Positions 42,582 to 51,587 of a stretch of DNA of 64,000 bases are shown one piece after another. The translations under genes were made by a program, and so were the position numbers. The notes below the pieces were generated by a model. That model saw nothing but the letters and a program-made list of their open reading frames with translations. It was not told the origin of the DNA and searched no databases. The DNA is from Mesorhizobium sp. M2E.F.Ca.ET.219.01.1.1 (GTDB taxonomy: Bacteria > Pseudomonadota > Alphaproteobacteria > Rhizobiales > Rhizobiaceae): assembly GCF_004016445.2 (NCBI RefSeq), contig NZ_SADT02000004.1, positions 248,001 to 312,000 of the forward strand, in the 5' to 3' direction. How positions within the stretch are numbered: the stretch's first letter is position 1; every line of letters begins with the position of its first letter.

Positions 42582-44831
42582 ATGTCCGTTCAGTCCGCGG
42601 CCGCAGATGTCGATGTCGACCTGAAACAGCTTTTCGCCAGCCTGGCGAGGAACTGGCTGCGCATTGTTATTGTCACGCTTGTGGTCACCGGGCTCGCCTT
42701 CGCTTTGGCCTGGCTCGCGACGCCTTATTATAAGGCGACAGCCAAGCTGGAGATCGGCTCGCGCGAATCTGAATACACCCGCCCGCCGGGCACCAACGAC
42801 GACGACAAGCCGATTCTCGACGAGCAGGGCGTGGCGACTCAGGTGCAGATCATTTCCTCGCCCGACATCCTCAAGCAGGTGGCGACCAAGCTCAATCTGG
42901 ATAAGCTGCCGGAGTTCGACGAAACGCTGAAGATGTCGGCGCTCGGGCGCATGCTCGTTCTCGTCGGCTTGAAAAGCGATCCCTTCGATATTCCGCCGGA
43001 AGAGCGCGTGCTGAACGCCATGCACGACAAGCTCAATGTCTACGCTGTTGAAAAGACTCGCGCGATCGCCATCGAGTTCGCCTCGAAGGATCCCAAGCTT
43101 GCCGCCGACATCGCGAACGGCATCGCCAACGCCTATATCGCCTCGAAGGGCGACGCCAAGCTCGAATCGAACGCCGCCGCCACCAACTTCCTGGCGCCGG
43201 AAATCGCCGACCTGCAGAATCGGGTGAAGGACGCCGAGGCCAAGGTCGCGGCGTTCCGCGCCCAATCAGACCTCCTGATGGGCGGCAACAATGCGGTGCT
43301 GCCGACTCAGCAGCTCGCCGAGCTATCGAGCGAATTGTCACGCGTGCGCGCCAGCCGCGCCGCCGCCGAGGCGAGTGCTGAGAGCGTGCGCCGGGCGCTG
43401 CAGAATGGCGGCTCGCTGGACAGCGTGCCGGAGGTCCTGTCCTCCGAGCTGATCCAGCGCCTGCGCGAGCGCCAGGTGGAGCTCCGGGCCAATATTGCCG
43501 ACCTTTCGACGACCCTGCTGGACAACCATCCGCGCATCCGGGCGCTGAAATCGCAGCTTGCCGACCTCGACGGCCAGATTCGCAATGAGGCGCAAAAGAT
43601 CATCCGGGGCCTGTCGGCACAGGCTCAGACGGCGAAGGCCCGCGAGGATCAGCTGGTCACGGATGTCAACACGCTGAAAGCCGCCTCGGCGCGCGCCGGC
43701 GAACAGCAGGTGCAGCTGGACGCCTTACAGCGTGACGCGAACGTTCAGCGCCAACAGCTTGAATCCTATATGGCAAGTTACAATGCGGCGGCCTCGCGCA
43801 AGGATCGCAAATACTCGCCCGTCGCGGCGAGCCTGATCGCGCAGGCTCAGGTGCCGTCCCAGCCTTATTTCCCGAAGATCGGGCCGATCACCGGCGCCGC
43901 CGCCGCCGCTTCGCTGCTCCTGATGGCGATCGGAACGCTGCTTGGCGAGCTGTTCTCCGGCCGCGCCATGCGTCCTGCACCCAGTGCCCGTTTTGAGAAC
44001 ATAGAGCAGGTGGCAATGCCTGTCGCGCGGACGGAACCGGCGATCGATGACGAAGGTCGCGCTTTTGCTCCTTACAAGGAAGCCGCGGCAGGTCATTCCA
44101 TCGCGGAAGCGGAACTCCCCAGGCCGGCCGAGACCGAGCCGGTAGAGGTTCATGCCGCCGCTGCCGAACCCGCTGAGTCCGTTGTCAGGCCTTCTGAAGC
44201 CGGCGAATCGGCGCCCGAGCCGCGCCAATCCCGGCTCGGCGAGATCGATGTCGACAAGGCGGCGGAGAAGCTGATCGCCTCCGGTGCGGCGCGTGCGATC
44301 TTCGTGTCGCCGGAAGGCGACGAGGCGGCCGCGTCCGCCGTGCTGGTGGCGCGCGAAGTCTCCGACGCCGGCCTGCGTGTGCTTTTGCTCGATCTCACCG
44401 CATCGGGCGCGGCGTCCCGGCCGATGCTGGACTCGAGCCTCTTCCCCGGCATCACCAATCTGCTCGCTTCCGAAGCGCAGTTCAGCGACGTCATCCATCC
44501 CGATCTCTATTCGGATGCGCATGTCATTCCGGTCGGCACCGCCGACCCGGTCCGCGCCATGCGCGCCGCCGACCGGCTGCCCATCATCATGCAGTCGCTG
44601 ACCACAGCCTACGATCTCGTTGTGGTCGAATGCGGCCCGGCCGATGCGCAGGGCATCAGCCGCCTGGTCGGCGACGGCACCGAAGTCTTCCTGTCGATGC
44701 TGGAAGCCGACGATCAGGTGACCCAGGCCGCGGTGAAGCTGATCGAGAACGGCTTTCCGGATGTCACGCTGGTCACGCCGGTCGGCCATGAGCCGGGAGA
44801 TCCATTGCCCGGACGCCGGTCGGCTGCATAG
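42582..44831 (+). CDS. Wzc/ExoP-like exopolysaccharide transport protein with degenerate kinase domain
   Basis: 749 residues. Wzz chain-length domain with TM1 (WLRIVIVTLVVTGLAFALAWL), a long periplasmic coiled coil (NRVKDAEAKVAAFRAQSDLL, residues ~210-390) and TM2 (GPITGAAAAASLLLMAIGTLL). The C-terminal BY-kinase-like domain starts ~560, but the P-loop position reads VSPEGDEAAASAVLVA without GKS/T, and Walker B is YDLVVVECGPA. There is no tyrosine-rich tail. So it probably controls chain length structurally and not by phosphorylation. ATG 42582 follows GGAGCAGG. Confidence 0.88.
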   Translation: MSVQSAAADVDVDLKQLFASLARNWLRIVIVTLVVTGLAFALAWLATPYYKATAKLEIGSRESEYTRPPGTNDDDKPILDEQGVATQVQIISSPDILKQVATKLNLDKLPEFDETLKMSALGRMLVLVGLKSDPFDIPPEERVLNAMHDKLNVYAVEKTRAIAIEFASKDPKLAADIANGIANAYIASKGDAKLESNAAATNFLAPEIADLQNRVKDAEAKVAAFRAQSDLLMGGNNAVLPTQQLAELSSELSRVRASRAAAEASAESVRRALQNGGSLDSVPEVLSSELIQRLRERQVELRANIADLSTTLLDNHPRIRALKSQLADLDGQIRNEAQKIIRGLSAQAQTAKAREDQLVTDVNTLKAASARAGEQQVQLDALQRDANVQRQQLESYMASYNAAASRKDRKYSPVAASLIAQAQVPSQPYFPKIGPITGAAAAASLLLMAIGTLLGELFSGRAMRPAPSARFENIEQVAMPVARTEPAIDDEGRAFAPYKEAAAGHSIAEAELPRPAETEPVEVHAAAAEPAESVVRPSEAGESAPEPRQSRLGEIDVDKAAEKLIASGAARAIFVSPEGDEAAASAVLVAREVSDAGLRVLLLDLTASGAASRPMLDSSLFPGITNLLASEAQFSDVIHPDLYSDAHVIPVGTADPVRAMRAADRLPIIMQSLTTAYDLVVVECGPADAQGISRLVGDGTEVFLSMLEADDQVTQAAVKLIENGFPDVTLVTPVGHEPGDPLPGRRSAA

Positions 44832-45105
44832 GGCTGGAGGCCGACAAGGCTGTCCGGCGCTGCCGCGACGCTTGCCCAGGATAACCGCGAGGTACCGGAG
44901 ACCGGACCGCGACGAATGGGGCGCAGCTTAGCCGAGGGGGATGACAATCGTTAGGATCGGAGCATTTCTCGGCGGCTCCTGCACTTTACATCGGCGGCAA
45001 GGCACCTAGTTTGGATGTTTCGCGCTGCGCATTTTTGTGCGTGGATGATCGTGAGCGGGACCGTGATCCATAGGCCGGCCCCCAAATTCCCAAAGGATGG
45101 CTGTT

Positions 45106-45540
45106 ATGACACAGGCCAAGAACGGCGACACCGTACGCATCAACTACACTGGGCGTCTGGTGGACGGCACCCAATTCGATTCTTCAGGCAGTGAACCGCT
45201 GCAGTTCACACTCGGTGAAGGACAGGTAATTCCTGGTCTCGAAACCCATGTCGAGGGCATGGAGGTCGGCACGAAAAGCACCGTCACCGTTCCCGCTGAC
45301 GCCGCCTATGGCCCTCATCGCCCCGAGGCGGTCGTAACCGTCGACCGCGCCGCGGTGCCGGCAAACATCAACGTCGATGTTGGCACCCGATTGCAGGCCC
45401 GCACCCGCGAAGGACGTCCCATGCAAGTGACGGTCATCGGCGTCGACGACGCCAGCGTCAAGCTCGACGGCAATCATCCGTTGGCGGGAAAGGACCTGGT
45501 GTTCGACGTTGAATTGGTCGAGATCGTTCAGGCGGCGTAG
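45106..45540 (+). CDS. FKBP-type peptidyl-prolyl cis-trans isomerase (SlyD-like)
   Basis: 144 residues. FKBP core with insert-in-flap: KNGDTVRINYTGRLVDGTQFDSS, LQFTLGEGQVIPGLETHVEGMEVGTKSTVTVPADAAYG, then the IF domain (LQARTREGRPMQVTVIGVDDASVKLDGNHPLAGKDLVFDVELVEI). Catalyses prolyl isomerisation and chaperones folding in the cytoplasm. It lacks the His-rich metal tail of E. coli SlyD. AAAGGA is spaced for ATG 45106; an in-frame ATG at 45097 overlaps that site. Confidence 0.92.
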   Translation: MTQAKNGDTVRINYTGRLVDGTQFDSSGSEPLQFTLGEGQVIPGLETHVEGMEVGTKSTVTVPADAAYGPHRPEAVVTVDRAAVPANINVDVGTRLQARTREGRPMQVTVIGVDDASVKLDGNHPLAGKDLVFDVELVEIVQAA

Positions 45541-45559
45541 TCAGCGACTCTTTCCAGGG

Positions 45560-46789
45560 CTAGCTGTCGTCCTCGGTCACGGCAGGTGCCGCCTGTCCGG
45601 CAGCCTTGCGGCGCAGCATCTTGGTCAGCTTCCAGACTGTCGGGTTGTTCTTGATGAAGGCCTTCGCCCGCGCACCTTGCCGCATCGCCGCGGCCAACGC
45701 GTGGCCCTTCAGCGTCAGTGGCGCGAGCACCTCGAAATGCTGGACTTCGATATCGCACCAGAGCCGCTTGTAAGGCTCGTCGCCGACCGAGAAGTCGTAC
45801 ACGCCGAAACCAAGCTCGCAGGCTTCCTGGATGTTGTCGAAGAACAGGAAGTCGCCAGGGCTGGTGAAGGCGAGATCGTCCTCGGCGATGGCGCCAAACT
45901 CGCAGATCAGCCGCTTGCCCGAGCGGCTGGAGCCCGTCACCGCGCGCAGCTTTCCCGCCACGTCAAGGCCGTGCAGCAGGAAGGATGGCTTTTCCTCGGT
46001 CAGCGCATCGGTAAACAGCGCCCGGAAAAAGTCGCGCACCTGCCTGTCGCCGAAGACATTGGCGATGCCCATCTTGGCGAAACGCGTCGCCTTCATCTCG
46101 AGGAAGGCATCGAGCACCCTGTCGACCTCCTCGCGGGTGCGGGCCTCGATGCGGCGGAAGGTTCCGACTGCCTCGAACTTGCGCGTCTGCGAGCGGTGCT
46201 TCTTGCGCTTGCGCTTGCCGCTCGCGCGCGACAGCAGCGCGTCGAACCCGCCGTCGAGATCGACCGCGAGTGCAAGGTTCGGACTTGGGAAGCCGGGCAG
46301 CACGGCCAGTGGATTGGCGACGCCATCGAGATCCGGCAGCAGCCTTTCCAGTGAGATCAGGTCGATGTCCGGGCGCTTTCGGCTGATTGCCTTGAACATC
46401 GAGCGGATCGCCGGAGCGTCGATGGCGGGCAGAAAGCGCGGATCGGCTGCCGCGAAATTGCCGTTGGCGTGCCGACCGCCGGCGAAACGGGCAAGCTTGA
46501 AGGGACCGCGGCGAATGACTTCCAGCGCCAGCGAAAGCGCCGGGCGGCCGTCGCAGACAAGCGTCGCGACAACCATGTCGGCGCCCGTCGCGATTGCCCA
46601 GTTGTTCACCCAGGATGCGCTTTGCGCCGGCGCAAACAACGCCGAGGCGCAGAATTGAATGTAATCGGCAAGGCCGGCGCCATCGCGTGCGGTAGCGGTC
46701 AACCGGCCTTGATCGGCCTTCATCGGTCGCGTGGAAACCTCATTGGCAGCGACCCGGTTGCCGTCAAATGACGCGGCGGCGTCAACCAT
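45560..46789 (-). CDS. CelD/FemAB-like GNAT acyltransferase
   Basis: 409 residues. BioF2-like/GNAT_6 acetyltransferase domain: SWVNNWAIATGADMVVATLVCDGRPALSLALEV, a basic stretch ASGKRKRKKHRSQTRKFE, and FLFFDNIQEACELGFGVYDFSVGDEPYKRLWC, typical of proteins annotated CelD in polysaccharide loci. Likely acylates a polysaccharide or its precursor. It is divergent from the polysaccharide deacetylase gene and convergent with the FKBP gene. Confidence 0.8.
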   Translation of the reverse strand: MVDAAASFDGNRVAANEVSTRPMKADQGRLTATARDGAGLADYIQFCASALFAPAQSASWVNNWAIATGADMVVATLVCDGRPALSLALEVIRRGPFKLARFAGGRHANGNFAAADPRFLPAIDAPAIRSMFKAISRKRPDIDLISLERLLPDLDGVANPLAVLPGFPSPNLALAVDLDGGFDALLSRASGKRKRKKHRSQTRKFEAVGTFRRIEARTREEVDRVLDAFLEMKATRFAKMGIANVFGDRQVRDFFRALFTDALTEEKPSFLLHGLDVAGKLRAVTGSSRSGKRLICEFGAIAEDDLAFTSPGDFLFFDNIQEACELGFGVYDFSVGDEPYKRLWCDIEVQHFEVLAPLTLKGHALAAAMRQGARAKAFIKNNPTVWKLTKMLRRKAAGQAAPAVTEDDS

Positions 46790-46879
46790 CCCTCAATCCT
46801 TAAGACGTATTGGTTGCAACCTGGGGTTCGCATAGGCGCAAGTCGTGCATGGATGAGCCTAGGCGCAAAAGGTGAAGGA

Positions 46880-47938
46880 ATGATCGACGGGGGCGAGGCA
46901 ATCCGGAAACTGGCGTTGAACCTTGCCCGCTACTCCGGTCTGGCGCCCCTGGCGCGGCCGTTTGTCGGCGGCATCGGCGCCATCCTGATGCTGCACCGCG
47001 TCACCGCGACACCGGAGAAGCCGAACAGCGTCAATCGGCATCTGAACATTGCTCCCGCTTTTCTTGACAGGCTTATCGCCGACATGAAGGCAAAGGGTTA
47101 TGCCTTTGTTTCCCTTGATGAAGCGATCGAGCGGATCAAGGCTGATGGCAAGGGTGGCCAGTTCGCCACGATCACCGCCGATGACGCCTATCGCGACAAC
47201 ATGACGGAGGCGCTGCCGGTGCTCGAGAAGCACGGCGCGCCGATCACCATCTACGTCGCCCCCGGCTTGATCGACGGCGCCGTCGATCTCTGGTGGGATG
47301 TGATCGAGGACATCGTCGACACCAGTTCGCGCCTGACGCTGACGATGGCGGGCAAGCCGACGATGATCGATTGCTCGACATCAGGCAGGAAGATCCAGGC
47401 GGTCGAGCGGCTGAACGCATGGCTGACCGTGGAAGTACCCGAGGAAGAGCAGGGTGCGGCGCTGCGGGAACTGGCCCGTTCGAGCGGCCACGAATTGGGC
47501 ACAGACCGCCCAGGCACCTTGATGAGCTGGGATGAGCTTCGCAGCATGGCCGCGCACCCATTGGTGACCATTGGCGCGCACACGGTCAATCATCGCAACT
47601 TGAAGCGGCTGTCCGAAGCCGATGCGCGCCATGAGATCGGCGACGTCCGCCGTATCCTCAAGGAAAAGCTCGGCGAGGAGCCGCGTCATCTGGCTTACCC
47701 CTATGGCTATGCCAGCGCCGTCGGCTGCCGCGAAGTGGGCTTTGCCCGCGACGCGGGCTATGCCTCGGCGGTGACCACTCGGCACGGTGTGCTAAGGGCC
47801 GAGCATGCCGGCTTCCTGCATGCTTTGCCGCGCATCTCCGTCAACGGCCGCTACCAGAGCGTCGCCCATATCCGCACGATGTTGTCCGGCATCACCACGC
47901 CGCTTGCCAATGCCGGCAAGATGGTGGTGACCATCTAG
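46880..47938 (+). CDS. Polysaccharide deacetylase (NodB-homology, CE4)
   Basis: 352 residues. CE4 elements: ILMLHRVT, FATITADDAYRDNMTEALPVLEKHGAPITIYVAPGLI (metal Asp-Asp), TIGAHTVNHRNLKRLSEADARHEI (His-x3-His site) and HLAYPYGYASAVGCREV. Removes N- or O-acetyl groups from a glycan. ATG 46880 follows AAGGTGAAGGA; the earlier frame is not family-like. Neighbouring acetyltransferase suggests opposing modification of the same polymer (inference). Confidence 0.9.
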   Translation: MIDGGEAIRKLALNLARYSGLAPLARPFVGGIGAILMLHRVTATPEKPNSVNRHLNIAPAFLDRLIADMKAKGYAFVSLDEAIERIKADGKGGQFATITADDAYRDNMTEALPVLEKHGAPITIYVAPGLIDGAVDLWWDVIEDIVDTSSRLTLTMAGKPTMIDCSTSGRKIQAVERLNAWLTVEVPEEEQGAALRELARSSGHELGTDRPGTLMSWDELRSMAAHPLVTIGAHTVNHRNLKRLSEADARHEIGDVRRILKEKLGEEPRHLAYPYGYASAVGCREVGFARDAGYASAVTTRHGVLRAEHAGFLHALPRISVNGRYQSVAHIRTMLSGITTPLANAGKMVVTI

Positions 47939-47968
47939 ACGAGCCGGCGCCGCCGGCGTCGGCGCGGC

Positions 47969-48184
47969 TCAGCCCTTCGGCCGCGGCTCGATGATCAGCC
48001 ATTTGATGATGGCCATGGCCGGCAGAACCCAAAGAAAGCCGCTGAGCAGGAAGAACAGGAGATGCGCGGTAGGCCCATACTCGGCGAGCCTGGTGACCGC
48101 GACGGCCGACGCGATCAGCGCGTAGATGATAACCAGCGCCACCAGCAGGATGGTTCCGATCAGCTTTTTCAGGCGAATGGGCAT
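47969..48184 (-). CDS. DUF2842 family small membrane protein
   Basis: 71 residues: PIRLKKLIGTILLVALVIIYALIASAVA, then LLFFLLSGFLWVLPAMAIIKWLIIEPRPKG. Two membrane helices, the DUF2842 pattern of alphaproteobacteria; function unknown. The start ATG at 48184 gives the family N-terminus. Divergent from ctaA. Confidence 0.85.
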   Translation of the reverse strand: MPIRLKKLIGTILLVALVIIYALIASAVAVTRLAEYGPTAHLLFFLLSGFLWVLPAMAIIKWLIIEPRPKG

Positions 48185-48336
48185 GTCGCGGTCTCGTTGA
48201 CCCGTCTCGCTTAGGCTGAATGACATGCGCGTGCAACCGCCGCGGCCCGGCGCGACGGCGTGCCGCGCTGTCCAGTCTTGTCAGCCGGGCGGCCATGGTC
48301 CACCAATCCGCCGTTTTCAATCGTTGGAATACGCCC

Positions 48337-49428
48337 ATGGCTGCCATCACCGCCACGGCCCCCTATGCCGCACGCGACCGAGATCTGCATAACCGCGTCC
48401 TGGTGCGCGGCTGGCTGTACGTCGTGGTGCTTGTGCTGTTCGCGCTGGTAGTGGTCGGCGGCTCCACCCGTCTCACCGGCTCTGGCCTGTCCATCACCCA
48501 GTGGCAGCCGATCCATGGCGTCATCCCGCCGCTCAACGATGCCGAGTGGCAGGAAGAGTTCCAGCGCTACCAGCAGATCCCGCAATATACCGAGATCAAC
48601 AAGGGCATGAGCGTCGAGGACTTCAAGTCCATCTTCTGGTGGGAGTGGGTGCACCGCATCCTGGCGCGCGGCGTCGGCGTGGTCTTTGCCTTGCCACTGC
48701 TGTTCTTCTGGGCGACGCGCCGCATCGAACGCGGGCTTGGGCTGAAGCTCCTCGGGATCCTGGCGCTCGGCGGGCTGCAAGGCGCCATCGGTTGGTGGAT
48801 GGTGGCTTCGGGCCTGGTCGACCGGGTCTCGGTCAGTCAATACCGGCTGGCGACACACCTGACGCTTGCCGCGCTGATCTTCACCGCCACCATGGCGGTC
48901 GCGCGAGGTCTCGCGCCGCATTCCGAGCCCGCCGCAGATCGTTCGACGCAGCGGCTCGCCGGCTTCATCGTGTTCTTGACGCTGATCCAGATCTATCTCG
49001 GCGGATTGGTCGCCGGCCTTCACGCCGGCCTTACCTACAACACATGGCCACTTATGGACGGAAAGGTGATCCCCTCCGATCTGCTTCTCCTGAAGCCCGC
49101 CTGGCTGAACTTCTTTGAAAATCCGAAGACGGTGCAGTTCGTCCACCGGCTGGGCGCCTATACGGTCTTTGTCATGGCGCTCTGGCATATGATCGCCACC
49201 TGGCGTCGTCAGCCCGGCACCACCCATGCCCGCCGCGCCACGCTTCTGTTCGCGCTGGTGGTCGTCCAGGCCTCGGTCGGCATCGGCACGCTGCTGATGC
49301 AGGTGCCGCTGCACATGGCTCTGACGCATCAGGCGATCGCGCTGGTCCTGCTCGGCTTTGCCACCGCGCATTGGCGCGGCAGCAAGGGCGCTTATCCGCT
49401 GCCGACGCAGATAAGTGTCAGAAGCTGA
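48337..49428 (+). CDS. ctaA: Heme A synthase (COX15)
   Basis: 363 residues, eight membrane helices. Converts heme O to heme A for cytochrome oxidase. Features: VVVGGSTRLTGSGLSITQWQPIHGVIPP, WWEWVHRILARGVGVVFALPL (heme His), GGLVAGLHAGLTYNTWPLMDG and FVHRLGAYTVFVMALWHM. Type 2 (alphaproteobacterial) CtaA, without the cysteine pair of Bacillus. Start chosen at ATG 48337; ATG 48295 is possible. Confidence 0.95.
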   Translation: MAAITATAPYAARDRDLHNRVLVRGWLYVVVLVLFALVVVGGSTRLTGSGLSITQWQPIHGVIPPLNDAEWQEEFQRYQQIPQYTEINKGMSVEDFKSIFWWEWVHRILARGVGVVFALPLLFFWATRRIERGLGLKLLGILALGGLQGAIGWWMVASGLVDRVSVSQYRLATHLTLAALIFTATMAVARGLAPHSEPAADRSTQRLAGFIVFLTLIQIYLGGLVAGLHAGLTYNTWPLMDGKVIPSDLLLLKPAWLNFFENPKTVQFVHRLGAYTVFVMALWHMIATWRRQPGTTHARRATLLFALVVVQASVGIGTLLMQVPLHMALTHQAIALVLLGFATAHWRGSKGAYPLPTQISVRS

Positions 49429-49498
49429 CGGCCGGCGATCAGCATAGCGAGCGAAACCTTCGAACGGCCCAGCGCTCTGGAAACGCCTGCATTGCCGC

Positions 49499-50431
49499 TC
49501 AGTGCTTGATGCCGAGCATCAGGTCGAGATTCTGCACGGCGGCGCCCGACGCGCCCTTGCCGAGATTGTCGTAGACAGCCATCAGCAGCGCCTGCGCCCG
49601 CTCGTCATTGGCGAAGACGTAGACCTTCATCCGGTTGGTGCCGTTGTAGATTTCCGGATCGATCTCCGGGATGCGCTCCATATGGGTGTATGGCGCCACC
49701 TCGACCACGCCGCCGTCGATCGACGCATAATGGTCGGCGATCGCCGCGTGAAGCTCGGCGCCGGACGGCACGCGGTCGAGACCGCCAAGCTGCAGCGGCA
49801 CCACGGTGATCATGCCCTGCGCGAAATTGCCCACCGCCGGCTGCATGATCGGGTCGTGCGACAGCTTCGCATAGGTGCGGAGCTCCGGCACATGCTTGTG
49901 CTGCAGCGTCAGCCCGTAGGGCAGGAACTCGGGCGCGTCCTCGCCCTTGCCGACATAATCCTCGATCATCGGCCGGCCGCCGCCGGAATAACCGGAAATG
50001 CCGTTGACGGTGATCGGAAAATCGGCCGGCAACAGGCCGGCGGAGACCAGCGGACGAAGCGTCGCGATCGGCCCTTGCGGCCAACAGCCGGGATTGGCGA
50101 CACGCTTCGCGCTGGCAATCTTCTTCGCCTGGTCCTTGTCCATCTCGGCGAAGCCGTACTCCCAGCCCTCGGCGACGCGATGCGCGGTCGAGGCGTCGAT
50201 CACCTTGGTCGTGTCGTTGGTGATCAGCGACACGCTTTCCTTTGCCGCCGCATCCGGCAGGCAAAGGATCGCGACATCGGCTGCGTTGAGGAATTCGGCG
50301 CGAGCGGCGGTCTCCTTGCGGCGCTCGGTCGGTATCGAGATGATCTCCAGGTCGCCGCGGTCGGCAAGCAGCGCCCTGATCTGCAGGCCCGTCGTGCCGT
50401 GTTCGCCGTCAATGAAGATTTTCGGTTTCAT
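49499..50431 (-). CDS. argC: N-acetyl-gamma-glutamyl-phosphate reductase (type 2)
   Basis: 310 residues. NADPH-dependent step of arginine synthesis. KIFIDGEHGTTGLQIRALLADR and the catalytic Cys in RVANPGCWPQGPIATLRPLV; ISGYSGGGRPMIEDY follows. The short form (about 310 residues) is the rhizobial/enterobacterial-divergent type 2. It stands next to speB, linking arginine and polyamine metabolism by position. Confidence 0.95.
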   Translation of the reverse strand: MKPKIFIDGEHGTTGLQIRALLADRGDLEIISIPTERRKETAARAEFLNAADVAILCLPDAAAKESVSLITNDTTKVIDASTAHRVAEGWEYGFAEMDKDQAKKIASAKRVANPGCWPQGPIATLRPLVSAGLLPADFPITVNGISGYSGGGRPMIEDYVGKGEDAPEFLPYGLTLQHKHVPELRTYAKLSHDPIMQPAVGNFAQGMITVVPLQLGGLDRVPSGAELHAAIADHYASIDGGVVEVAPYTHMERIPEIDPEIYNGTNRMKVYVFANDERAQALLMAVYDNLGKGASGAAVQNLDLMLGIKH

Positions 50432-50460
50432 CGCTTACCAAATTCCCTGCGATTCCAATG

Positions 50461-51462
50461 TTATATGCCGTGAGCATGATTTATCGCGGCATGATTGCCG
50501 TTGTTCAACTCTTCCGCCCGTGCCTTTCGTTCCGCCAACAGGCCGAGATAGTGCATGGCGATGATCGATCCGGCGATCGCCGTTATATCGGCATGATCAT
50601 AGGCCGGCGCAACCTCGACGATGTCGGCGCCGACGACATCCACCTGGCCGAGCTGGCGCAGCGTTGACAGCATCTTTGCCGAGGAAGGGCCGCCTGCGAC
50701 AGGCGTGCCGGTGCCTGGCGCGAAGGCCGGATCGAGGCAGTCGATGTCGAAAGTCAGGTAGGTCTTCTTGCCGCCGGTGCGCTCGACGATCGCATAGGCG
50801 ATGTCGGAGGCACGCATCTCCTCGACCTCGTGGCCGTAGAGGATCTTGATGCCGAACGTATCGGGCGCATGGGTGCGGATGCCGATCTGGATCGAGCGGT
50901 CCGGATCGATGATGCCTTCATTCACCGCGCGGGCAACGAAGGAGCCGTGGTCGATGCGCTTGCCGTCATCGGGCCAGGTGTCCTGATGCGCGTCGAACTG
51001 CACCAGCGCCAGCGGCCCATGGATTGCGGCATGCGCCTTGAGCACCGGCCAGGTGACGAAATGGTCGCCGCCGAGCGTCAGCAGGAACGCGCCTGATTTC
51101 AGGATCTTGGCCGCCTCGCGCTCGATGGTGCCCGGCGTCTTCTGGTGGTTGCCGCTGTCCAGCAGGCAATCGCCATAGTCGACCACCGAGAGGTGCTCGA
51201 ACAGGTCGCGCGAGAACGGGTATTGCGGGTCGTTGTCGAGGATCGCCGAGGCGCGGCGGATTGCCTGCGGCCCGAAGCGGGCGCCGGGCCGGTTGGTAAC
51301 GGCGGCGTCGAAGGGAATGCCCCACACCACGGCGTCCGCGCCCTTCACGTCCTTCGTGTATTTGCGCCGCATGAACGACAGCGCGCCGGCATAGGTCGGC
51401 TCGAGCGACGCGCCCGTCTTGGAGCGGGCGGTGAAGGCGTGGTCGATCTCTTTGTTCGCCAT
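50461..51462 (-). CDS. speB: Agmatinase
   Basis: 333 residues, ureohydrolase fold. Manganese-site motifs are intact: LLTLGGDHFVTW, VQFDAHQDTW and YLTFDIDCLDPAFAPGTGTPVAGG. Hydrolyses agmatine to putrescine and urea, though guanidinobutyrase or similar specificity is possible. Start ATG 51462 (MANKEIDHAFT); the longer frame is Cys-rich and not family-like. Confidence 0.9.
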   Translation of the reverse strand: MANKEIDHAFTARSKTGASLEPTYAGALSFMRRKYTKDVKGADAVVWGIPFDAAVTNRPGARFGPQAIRRASAILDNDPQYPFSRDLFEHLSVVDYGDCLLDSGNHQKTPGTIEREAAKILKSGAFLLTLGGDHFVTWPVLKAHAAIHGPLALVQFDAHQDTWPDDGKRIDHGSFVARAVNEGIIDPDRSIQIGIRTHAPDTFGIKILYGHEVEEMRASDIAYAIVERTGGKKTYLTFDIDCLDPAFAPGTGTPVAGGPSSAKMLSTLRQLGQVDVVGADIVEVAPAYDHADITAIAGSIIAMHYLGLLAERKARAEELNNGNHAAINHAHGI

Positions 51463-51587
51463 TACGGGTCCTCGGTTTGCATCGGGGCAGCCACCACTAC
51501 AGAACCGGCACGCAACATGCCAGTCACAGCTTGCGGAAAGGAAGCGGCGCTCGGCGAGTGCCACGGCAACACAGGATCTGTATCATT

